From: Halomonas daqiaonensis
GTDB lineage: Bacteria > Pseudomonadota > Gammaproteobacteria > Pseudomonadales > Halomonadaceae
DNA: 64,000 bases
Assembly (NCBI RefSeq): GCF_900109725.1
Contig: NZ_FOBC01000004.1
Coordinates: 62,001-126,000 of the forward strand
Reading direction: 5' to 3'
The number at the start of each line of letters is the position of its first letter. Positions within the stretch are counted from its first letter, which is position 1. The position numbers and the translations under genes are program-made. Positions 51,409 through 59,143 of this stretch are shown one piece after another. The notes beneath the pieces are model-generated. The model searched no databases. It saw only the letters and a list, made by a program, of their open reading frames with translations, and was not told the DNA's origin.

Positions 51409-53355
51409 ATGCTGGACTTTCTTGAGGTCGAAGAGACCGTCGGCCGCTTCTGGCACCGCTGGGCCTCCGGCGCGGCGAGCTATCCCGACCACCCCGAGGC
51501 GGCGGTGACCCTCGAGAGCCTGCGCCCCATGCTCGGCGTGTTCTTCCGCGCCGGCGGCGGTGAGCAGGGCATCGAGGTGGCCGCCATCGCCCGTCGTGCC
51601 TCGACGCACCGGCTGAGCCTGCGTCAGCGCCTGGGGCTCGACGAGGAGGACCTCGACCAGGCTCGCCGCGACGAGGAAAATCTGCTGCTGCCACCGCGCC
51701 TGGCGCTCTTTCCCGAGGCCGCCCTCAACCGCGACCTCTACCTGTGGCTCACCGCCTTCCTGGCCGAAGCTCGGCCGGTGCCGCTCTCCTCGGACCCGCT
51801 GCAGGCCGATCTGCAGCGCCTGCGCGAGGCGCGTCGCACGACACGGGCCGCTCTGGCACGCTTCCCGGGACTGACAGATCGCTACGTGCGACTGTGCGGC
51901 GAGCTGCTCGCCATCCGTCCACGGCGCATGCGGCTGCCGCCCATGGAGGCGGCCCTGGAGTCGGCGCTACGCGCCGAGCTGGGCGCCCCCGATCCCGACG
52001 AGGCCTGGGCCGGAGCCATGCAGCGCGCCATCCGCGAGTCGGATTTCCCGCTCGAGGCGTTCCGCGCCCCGCGCGGCTACCGCCCGCCGCTTCCGGTGCC
52101 GCTGTGGGGCCAGGCCGTGATGCTGGGAACCCGCGATAGGGCCCGCGAAGCCACCGTCGACGACGATGAAGAGGTGGCGCGTGCCGGCGACTCCCCCGAG
52201 GATGATCAGGGCAAGCGCAAGGCGGACCGTCGTGAGCAAGACCAGGCAGACCGCGACGACCCTTTGATGCTCAACAACATGGAGAAAATGCTCTCCTGGG
52301 CGGAGATGGTGAACCTCAACCGCCTGGTGGACGACGAGGAAGAGGAGGAGGCCAAGAAGGCCGCCGACCAGATCGACGAGATCGTGCTGTCACCCAACCG
52401 CCAGAAGGCTGCCTCCCGCCTCAAGCTCGACCTCGACCTGGCCCCGGACGAGGTTGCCGGTGGGCGGCTGAAGGGGCGCCATACCTATCCCGAGTGGAAT
52501 CACCGCAAACAGGCCTACCTGCCCGATCACTGCGTGGTGCTCAGCAACGTGCAGAGCGAGGAGGGAGAAAACTGGTCTCCCGACGAAGCGACCCGTCGGC
52601 GTATTCGCCGCGTGCGTCGCGAGTTCGAGGCCCTGCGCCCGCGTCGCGAGATCCTGCGCGGTCAGCTGGACGGTAGCGAGCTCGACATGGACGCGGTGAT
52701 CCGCTCGCAATGCGACCTGGCCGCCACCGGCGAGTCCAGCGATCGGCTCTACCTGGACACTCGCACCCAGGCTCGTGACCTGGCGGTATCGATCCTGGTG
52801 GATGTTTCGCTCTCCACCGAGGCCTGGCTGGAGGATCGCCGGGTGCTGGACGTGGCCAAGGAGGCACTGCTGGTGCTGGGCCACGGTCTGGCGGGCTGCG
52901 GCGACGACTACTCGATCCACAGCTTCACTTCCCAGCGGCGCCACAAGGTGTGGGTCAATACCCTCAAGGACTTCGATGAGCCCATGGGCGAGCGCGTCTC
53001 GCGGCGTATCGCCGCCCTCAGGCCGGGCAGCTATACCCGCATGGGGCCGGCGATCCGTCACCTGACCGGGCAACTGGCCGAGCGCCCCAACCGGCACCGG
53101 CTGCTGCTGTTGCTTACCGATGGCAAGCCCAACGACAACGACTACTACGAGGGACGCTACGGCATCGAGGATACCCGCAAGGCGGTGCTCGAGGCGCGCC
53201 GCCAGGAAGTCCGGGTGTTCGGGGTGACCATCGACCGCGAGGCGGGGCGCTATATCCCGCACCTGTTCGGCCGCGGCGGCTATGCCATCGTGCAGCGTCC
53301 CGACCACCTCTCCCTGGCGCTTCCGGGGATCTATCGCCAGATCATCGCCAGCTGA
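51409..53355 (+). CDS. norD: NorD, von Willebrand factor A protein for NO reductase maturation
   Basis: The 648-aa protein has a long N-terminal helical part and a C-terminal VWA domain with a MIDAS-like VDVSLSTE motif and LLLTDGKPND. It partners NorQ. The MIDAS sequence is DVSLS rather than DxSGS, as in many NorD proteins. Confidence 0.94.
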   Translation: MLDFLEVEETVGRFWHRWASGAASYPDHPEAAVTLESLRPMLGVFFRAGGGEQGIEVAAIARRASTHRLSLRQRLGLDEEDLDQARRDEENLLLPPRLALFPEAALNRDLYLWLTAFLAEARPVPLSSDPLQADLQRLREARRTTRAALARFPGLTDRYVRLCGELLAIRPRRMRLPPMEAALESALRAELGAPDPDEAWAGAMQRAIRESDFPLEAFRAPRGYRPPLPVPLWGQAVMLGTRDRAREATVDDDEEVARAGDSPEDDQGKRKADRREQDQADRDDPLMLNNMEKMLSWAEMVNLNRLVDDEEEEEAKKAADQIDEIVLSPNRQKAASRLKLDLDLAPDEVAGGRLKGRHTYPEWNHRKQAYLPDHCVVLSNVQSEEGENWSPDEATRRRIRRVRREFEALRPRREILRGQLDGSELDMDAVIRSQCDLAATGESSDRLYLDTRTQARDLAVSILVDVSLSTEAWLEDRRVLDVAKEALLVLGHGLAGCGDDYSIHSFTSQRRHKVWVNTLKDFDEPMGERVSRRIAALRPGSYTRMGPAIRHLTGQLAERPNRHRLLLLLTDGKPNDNDYYEGRYGIEDTRKAVLEARRQEVRVFGVTIDREAGRYIPHLFGRGGYAIVQRPDHLSLALPGIYRQIIAS

Positions 53356-53378
53356 ACCCACTTTCGAGGAGCCCCGTC

Positions 53379-53585
53379 ATGACGATGCAAACCCGAATCA
53401 TCCTCGCCGTGGCGACCTGGTGCCTGGCCGCCGTGGCAGTAGTACTGCCACTGGTGTGGCTGATCAACAATCGCGACTGGGGCATCGGCCTGATGCTGCT
53501 GGTGCCCTTCGTGGTCTACGGCTTGATGCGCCTGGCGCGTGCCCTGGAAGGCTGGGCTCGGGCGAGCGAGCCGCCGTCGGGGTAG
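53379..53585 (+). CDS. small two-helix membrane protein downstream of norD
   Basis: The 68-aa protein consists of two predicted membrane helices and a short amphipathic tail. GAGGAG precedes its ATG and it lies 23 bases after norD, so it is probably the last gene of the norQD transcript. No family was recognised. Confidence 0.65.
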   Translation: MTMQTRIILAVATWCLAAVAVVLPLVWLINNRDWGIGLMLLVPFVVYGLMRLARALEGWARASEPPSG

Positions 53586-53600
53586 CGCGAGCTACCCGCT

Positions 53601-54041
53601 CTACTGCAACGACATGATCTCCCCGTGGAGCCGGGCCAGGCGGCCCAGCAGTTGATTGCGTGGGCCGGGGGGAATGTCCTGATCGATCAGCGTCTGTTGC
53701 ATGTGCTCGACCAGGGCATTGAAGTGGGCGTTGGTGATGCCCATGTGCTGGTGGGCGCGATCCATGGGGGGCCCACTGTAGACGCAGGGCCCGTCACTGA
53801 TGCTGCAGATCTGCTCCTCCAAGGAGGCGACGAAGCGATCGATATTGGAATTGGCGAAGAACACCACGATCTCGTCGTCGCCGGCCAGCCGATAGGTGAA
53901 GTCCTCGACGATCGCCGCCACACCCGCCTCGCCGCCCAACTGGGTATACAGGGTCGGTGTTGGCGAGGTGGGCCGCTGCATGCAGCCGCTCAGCACCAGG
54001 GCGAGCAGGACGAGAACGACAAGGCAGCGAACGAGTTTCAT
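53601..54041 (-). CDS. lipoprotein group I truncated hemoglobin
   Basis: The 146-aa product has a lipoprotein signal (VLSGC lipobox) followed by a group I truncated globin: LYTQLGGEAGVAAIVEDF, FFANSNIDRF, and a proximal His in AHQHMGITNAHF. A lipid-anchored periplasmic or outer-membrane hemoglobin is unusual, as most truncated hemoglobins are cytoplasmic. ATG 54041 follows AGGAG; the longer frame to 54134 has no signal sequence. It is the last gene of a four-gene minus-strand module. Confidence 0.85.
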   Translation of the reverse strand: MKLVRCLVVLVLLALVLSGCMQRPTSPTPTLYTQLGGEAGVAAIVEDFTYRLAGDDEIVVFFANSNIDRFVASLEEQICSISDGPCVYSGPPMDRAHQHMGITNAHFNALVEHMQQTLIDQDIPPGPRNQLLGRLARLHGEIMSLQ

Positions 54042-54054
54042 GAAGGGCTCCTGT

Positions 54055-54930
54055 CTAGAAGGCGACCTGCAACGACAGGTAGCCGCCACGCTGCTGGTCC
54101 AGGCCGGCGATCGAGCCCAGGTCGAGCCAGGCACCGGTCAGCGACACATGCTTGTTGAAGAAGTAGGCGCTGTAGAGATCCTGCCAGTCATCCTCGCGAG
54201 CGAAGCCGAGATTGTCGGGCTTCTGGCGATACTCCATGCCCACCACCCAGTTCGGGGTGAGAAACAGGCCCACCGACCCCTCCGCCGCCAGGGAGCGACT
54301 CTCTTTCTCGTCACCGCCGAAGCCCAGCAAGCCGCCCTGGTTCGCCCGGGTCGAACGCAGCGTGAGGTTCACCAGCAGGTTGCGGCCGGCCACGGCATCG
54401 AACAGCAGCTTGCTGCCGCTGAGGTAGATGTCGTTGCCCTGGGTCGAATCCGCACCCACTGCCCGGGCCAGGCTGCCGTCATACAGTCGCTTGTGCTGTA
54501 CGCCCAGGCTCCAGATGCCCCAGGGGTGATAGAGCACGTCGCCGACCAGCCGCAGCTTGAGGCCGTGAATATCCTGTTCCAGATCGCCACCCAGCGTATC
54601 CAGGCCTAGGCGCTGGCGGGCGAAGGACACTTCGACCCGATCCTGCCAGTTGAAAGCGACACCGCTGACCGCGAGCCGATAGTCGTCGAGCCGGGCCTCG
54701 GTGCGATTCGCGGTGACGGCCCATTCGCCCTCGCTGGCGGTGCCGGCCAGCACCCCCCAGGGCGAGAGGCCGCCTCCGGCGGCGCCCTCGATCTGCGTAA
54801 CGCCACCGGTGCCCAACAGCCGACTGCCGGCCAGGGCAGGGGAGGTGGTGATGATCGCCCAGAGCAGCAGACCCATTCCTGAAAAGAGGTGTTTGCAGAA
54901 CAGGCTGGCGAATCGCGGCAGGTGGCTCAT
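54055..54930 (-). CDS. DUF3034-family exported beta-rich protein
   Basis: The 291-aa product has a signal peptide and the DUF3034 signature LLGTGGVTQIEGAAGGGLSPWG. It has alternating hydrophobic strands and ends with an aromatic (LSLQVAF), as outer-membrane beta-barrels do. Its function is unknown. It overlaps the GGDEF/EAL gene by four bases and lies 13 bases before the hemoglobin gene. Confidence 0.82.
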   Translation of the reverse strand: MSHLPRFASLFCKHLFSGMGLLLWAIITTSPALAGSRLLGTGGVTQIEGAAGGGLSPWGVLAGTASEGEWAVTANRTEARLDDYRLAVSGVAFNWQDRVEVSFARQRLGLDTLGGDLEQDIHGLKLRLVGDVLYHPWGIWSLGVQHKRLYDGSLARAVGADSTQGNDIYLSGSKLLFDAVAGRNLLVNLTLRSTRANQGGLLGFGGDEKESRSLAAEGSVGLFLTPNWVVGMEYRQKPDNLGFAREDDWQDLYSAYFFNKHVSLTGAWLDLGSIAGLDQQRGGYLSLQVAF

Positions 54931-57161
54931 GGGGTCTGCTCCTCGGGCAAAGAGGCCTGATGGTGGGTAGCCCAGTCGACGATATGTTCGGCCGCCAGTG
55001 GCCGTGAAATCAGGTAACCCTGCAGAGTGTCGCAGCCAAGCCGTTCAAGCACTGCTCGCGCGGCGGTGGTTTCCACGCCCTCGGCGACGATTGCGAGGCC
55101 CAGGTTATGGCCGAGCTCGATGGTGGAACGCACGATGATCTCGTCGTCGGCGCTCTCCTCGAGCTTGAGGATGAACGACTTGTCGATCTTGAGCTCCTGG
55201 ACCGGTAGGCGCTTGAGCTGAGCCAGCGACGAGTAACCGGTGCCGAAGTCATCCACGGCAATACACAGCCCGGTACGGCGCAGCTCTTCGAGTTGTCGGC
55301 TGGCGTGTTCGGGGTCCTGCATGATGGCGCTCTCGGTCACCTCGAGACGCAGACGCTCCGGCCCCATCCCGTATTCCGCCAGGCAAGCGCGCAGCCGGGC
55401 GGGCAGGTCGATATCGGTGACGTCCTTGGCCGAGAGGTTGATCGCAGCCACCAGCGAACAGCCCTGACGGTCCCATGTCTGGAGCTGGGCGCATATCTTG
55501 TTCAGCATCCAGCGGGTCAAGCGATGAATATGCCCTGAGTGTTCGGCGAGTGAAATGAATTCGTCCGGTGGGATGAAGCCCAGGCTGGGGTGATGCCAGC
55601 GCATCAGCGCCTCGACGCCGGAAAGCCGCCCGGTCCGGGCGTCGAGCTGGGGCTGGTAGACCAGCGTGAGCTGGTCCTGGGTCACCGCTTCCTGCAGGTC
55701 GCGTACCAGCGTCAGCTGACGCAGGTGCAGCTCGTCCTGACCCTCCAGGTAGCACTGATGCTCAAGCCGGGCACGACGGGTCATGTCCAGGGCGATTTCG
55801 GCGCGCCGCAGCAACAGCGTGGCATTGTCGCCATGGAGGGGATAGCGCACCTCACCGATGGCCAGCGTCAGGCGAATCGGCGAACCTTCCAGATCAATCG
55901 GTTGCGTCAGGCGCTCCTGTAACGCCGCCAGCCAGCCGGGCTCCGCAGCCGGCGCTGCCAGATACAGCATGAATTCGTCGCCGCTCAGGCGGTAGGCCTC
56001 GATCTGCGGTGGAGGCAGGCGGTCGAGGCGGTCGGCCAGGACCTTCAGCACCTGATCGCCGATGGCATAGCCGAAGGTGTCGTTGATGGTCCGAAAATCG
56101 GTGATCGAGAGGCGCAGCAGGGTAAAGGCCTCACCCTGGGCGATGGCGTCGTCGATGTCCTGTACCGCCGAATGGCGGTTGGCCAGGTTCGTGAGCTGAT
56201 CATGGCGTGACTGATAGCGCAGCGTGGTTTCGCGGCTGGCGATGTCATCCTGCATGGTCAGTAGCGTATCGGCGAGCAGTCCGATCTCGCCGTTCGGCGA
56301 CACCTTGATGTCGCGCATGCGCTCACCGTGACCGATGCGGCGGGCGGCATCGACGAGCGTGGTCAACGGCCGCGCCATGCTGCGCGCGCTCAGCGCGGCG
56401 ATCACCGCAGTCAACAGCAGCGTCAGGGTAAAGATCACCAGTAACTGCCAGCGAAGTGCCGAATAAGCGGCGAGCAGGTCACTGCGCCGCTGCTGTGCCA
56501 CCGCATAGGCCTGTCCCTCCTCGCCGTCATAGAGCAATTGGCTGCGGCTCAAGTAGCGGTCGTCCGCGATCAATGCATCGCGCTGCTCTTCATTGACGAA
56601 GCGGGTTTCCAGGCGGGTCAGGGCGCCGATCTCCTCGGCCAAGTCGGCATCGAGCAAAAAGCCCATGCCGACCCAGCCGATCAGCCCCGGGGCTCGCACG
56701 GGCATCAGCACGAACTGATAGGGGCGCCCCTCGTGCATCACCACCTCGACCGCCTCGCCCTCCTCGCGAGCCTGTTGCCACAGCTCGGGGAAGGGCAGGG
56801 GGATGTCGGGTGTATGGTGGCTGCTGGCCAGCAACTGGCCCTCGGGGTCGCCCAGCAGCACCATGTCGGCGTTGGCGCGGTCGCCGTGGTTGGCGAGCAC
56901 GCTGATCAAGGTGTCGGTGTCCTGGGTGGCCACGGCACTCTTGAAGCCGAAGTCCGAGGCGAGTATCGCCACGTTATCGCGTAGCTGGCGGCCGCGTTCC
57001 TTGAGCAGTTGACGCGTGACGTCAAGTCCCACACCGAGTTCGCGTTCGCCTCTAGCCAGCGTGTCCTGCTGAAGCGTACGCAGCGTGGCACCTGCGGCCA
57101 CCAGTTGAGCGATGACGACGACGGCCAGCATTACCAGCAGAAGGCGGCGGCGAAACGACAT
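54927..57161 (-). CDS. membrane sensor with HAMP, degenerate GGDEF and EAL domains
   Basis: The 744-aa protein has a membrane helix, a periplasmic sensor of about 200 residues, a second helix, a HAMP linker, a GGDEF domain and an EAL domain. The GGDEF site reads RLSGDEF (first Gly replaced by Ser), which may still work or may be regulatory only. The EAL domain keeps EALMRW, DDFGTGYSSL and the KIDKSF region, so phosphodiesterase activity is likely. It would turn a periplasmic signal into a change of c-di-GMP. It starts one base after the cupredoxin gene ends. Confidence 0.9.
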   Translation of the reverse strand: MSFRRRLLLVMLAVVVIAQLVAAGATLRTLQQDTLARGERELGVGLDVTRQLLKERGRQLRDNVAILASDFGFKSAVATQDTDTLISVLANHGDRANADMVLLGDPEGQLLASSHHTPDIPLPFPELWQQAREEGEAVEVVMHEGRPYQFVLMPVRAPGLIGWVGMGFLLDADLAEEIGALTRLETRFVNEEQRDALIADDRYLSRSQLLYDGEEGQAYAVAQQRRSDLLAAYSALRWQLLVIFTLTLLLTAVIAALSARSMARPLTTLVDAARRIGHGERMRDIKVSPNGEIGLLADTLLTMQDDIASRETTLRYQSRHDQLTNLANRHSAVQDIDDAIAQGEAFTLLRLSITDFRTINDTFGYAIGDQVLKVLADRLDRLPPPQIEAYRLSGDEFMLYLAAPAAEPGWLAALQERLTQPIDLEGSPIRLTLAIGEVRYPLHGDNATLLLRRAEIALDMTRRARLEHQCYLEGQDELHLRQLTLVRDLQEAVTQDQLTLVYQPQLDARTGRLSGVEALMRWHHPSLGFIPPDEFISLAEHSGHIHRLTRWMLNKICAQLQTWDRQGCSLVAAINLSAKDVTDIDLPARLRACLAEYGMGPERLRLEVTESAIMQDPEHASRQLEELRRTGLCIAVDDFGTGYSSLAQLKRLPVQELKIDKSFILKLEESADDEIIVRSTIELGHNLGLAIVAEGVETTAARAVLERLGCDTLQGYLISRPLAAEHIVDWATHHQASLPEEQTP

Positions 57162-57839
57162 TCAGGACCCCTCGTGGTCTTGGAGCGCCTGCCTGAATCG
57201 TTCTTGGAGTGCCGAGGGCTCGGCGGGTACCGGCAGTCTGGCCTCGAGGTCGAGCGCCACGGTGCGGGTTTCTCCCTGGGTGATCTGTCCTTCCCACCAC
57301 CGCTGATGCGTGTCATCCAGGCGAGGATGCCAGATCCGCAACGCATGGCGACCCGCCGGGAGATCAGGCATCGTCACTCGGCCGTCGGCGTCGGTTCTGA
57401 CGATGTGGGGGGCGTCGCTGACCACGATGAAGGCCTGCATGTGGTCATGGATATTGCAACCCAGCACCACCACGCCTGCCTGGTCGAAGATCACGGGCGG
57501 TGGGGTGTCCTGCAGGTAGAGTTCCAGGTCGAAGACCTTGGCCGGCGAAAAGGAAAAGACATGATGGCGAGTGGTATCGCGGTTGGGAAAGATGACCCGG
57601 CTACCCACGGCCACCACCGAGACATGCGGGATGAAAGTGGCATCACGCTGCGTCACCTGCGTGATGTAGCCAGCCGCCGGGGACGCGTCAGGAATCTGCA
57701 CCTCGATCACGGCATTCTCCAGCGGTTCGCCGGTGCTGGCATCGATTACCTGCAACTGAGCAGCGCTTACCGGTGTCGCCAGGAAAAGGCCCAGGCCTAG
57801 CCAGGCCAGGCAGCCGAAGACGGATTTGCCGTTATTCAT
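57162..57839 (-). CDS. methylamine-utilisation-type cupredoxin protein
   Basis: The 225-aa product has a signal peptide and a cupredoxin-like domain with likely copper ligands in TTRHHVFSF and GCNIHDHMQ, followed by a carboxypeptidase-regulatory-like domain (VRTDADGRVTMPDLPAGRHAL). Such proteins are annotated as methylamine utilisation proteins but no methylamine genes are near. It is the first gene of the module and may bind copper or sense it for the adjacent GGDEF/EAL protein. ATG 57839 is the first start that gives a signal peptide. Confidence 0.8.
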   Translation of the reverse strand: MNNGKSVFGCLAWLGLGLFLATPVSAAQLQVIDASTGEPLENAVIEVQIPDASPAAGYITQVTQRDATFIPHVSVVAVGSRVIFPNRDTTRHHVFSFSPAKVFDLELYLQDTPPPVIFDQAGVVVLGCNIHDHMQAFIVVSDAPHIVRTDADGRVTMPDLPAGRHALRIWHPRLDDTHQRWWEGQITQGETRTVALDLEARLPVPAEPSALQERFRQALQDHEGS

Positions 57840-57961
57840 TCGCGCCTCGCCTCTTCGGTCGTTGGAGGTATCAGCCGTCAGGAAGGCTCGGATCGGGTGT
57901 CCCTGCGATGCTAGCACGGCGCGACGTTTACAAGGACGCCGCGTCGATGAGCCAATTTAGG

Positions 57962-59143
57962 TCAAGACGGCGAGGCGTCGTGATAGATGCATTTCCCCGC
58001 CACGAAAGTCTGTCGTGGCTGGAGGTCGTCATCGATGAGGGTCACGTCGGCATCGAAGCCCACGGCCAGGCGTCCCTTGTGATCCTGCAGGCCCAGCACT
58101 CTCGCCACATTGGCGCCGATCACTCCCAGGGCCAGTTCCATGGGGAGCACCTGCTCACGGACCAGGCGCTGCCAGTCGCCGATCAGGGCGGTGTTGCGGG
58201 CCACCCGCATGCCCAGATACTCGCCCTTGGCGTCGAACTCGGGGAGGCTGCCGTTGCAGTCGGAACTCATGGTGATGCGCTCGGCGGGCACGCCGCGCTC
58301 GAGCAGGAAGGACACCGCCTCGAAGGCGGAGATGTCCTCCTCACCCACCTCGTCGAAGGCGGTGACGTCCACGCAGGCTTCGAACCCCAGCGCATAGTCG
58401 GCGGCCTCCTCGAGCAGGGCGCGGTGGCGGTTGACGTGGGTGGGGATCACCTGGTCGGCTGGAATCTCGGTCTCCGCGATCAGCCGGCGCAGCGGCTCCA
58501 GGCCCCGCCTGCCATCGCCGACATGGAAGTGGCAGATGCCGCGCTTGCCGGCCAGCATGGCACCGACGCGAGTCTCGCTGACCAGTCGCTCGATCTCGTC
58601 CTGCCTGGGCTGGCTGGAGCGATGGTCCGAGATCGCCAGTTCGCCAAGGCCGATCACCTCGGGAATCCACGCCAGGTCGCGCTGGAGATCGCCGGTCAGG
58701 GTCGGTGGCGGAACGCGATAGGCGCCGGTGTACATGTAGGCCGCGATTCCCTCGGCACGCAGCCCGCGCACCTTGGCGAGAAGGTCCGCCGGGGAGCGGC
58801 TGATGCTGTCGGTGCCGAGCACCCCCACCACGGTAGCGATGCCCATGGCGGCGATCTCCTCGGCGGTGATCTCGGGGCAGCGATTGCCGCAGCCCCCTTC
58901 GCCGCCACCTCCCGTCACGTGGACGTGCTGGTCGATGAAGGCGGGTACGGCAACCAGGTCGCGCGCCTCGATCACCTCGATCGGCCAGCCTGCCGGGACC
59001 TCGATATCCCGCCCCAGGGCGGCGATGCGCCCGTCGGCGATGAGGATGTCGGTGGCCTCGAGCGGTTCCGGCGCCTGGATACGTCCGACGCGCAGCAGTG
59101 TCAGCAGGGGCTCGGCCTTCCCTTTGATCGGGGCGGATGCCAT
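57962..59143 (-). CDS. iadA: isoaspartyl dipeptidase IadA
   Basis: The 393-aa amidohydrolase has the metal motif DQHVHVTGGGGEGG and later FHVGDGRRG and THVNR. It cleaves beta-Asp-Arg dipeptides, the products of cyanophycinase. It overlaps cphA at the stop/start and ends the cyanophycin operon. Confidence 0.93.
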   Translation of the reverse strand: MASAPIKGKAEPLLTLLRVGRIQAPEPLEATDILIADGRIAALGRDIEVPAGWPIEVIEARDLVAVPAFIDQHVHVTGGGGEGGCGNRCPEITAEEIAAMGIATVVGVLGTDSISRSPADLLAKVRGLRAEGIAAYMYTGAYRVPPPTLTGDLQRDLAWIPEVIGLGELAISDHRSSQPRQDEIERLVSETRVGAMLAGKRGICHFHVGDGRRGLEPLRRLIAETEIPADQVIPTHVNRHRALLEEAADYALGFEACVDVTAFDEVGEEDISAFEAVSFLLERGVPAERITMSSDCNGSLPEFDAKGEYLGMRVARNTALIGDWQRLVREQVLPMELALGVIGANVARVLGLQDHKGRLAVGFDADVTLIDDDLQPRQTFVAGKCIYHDASPS

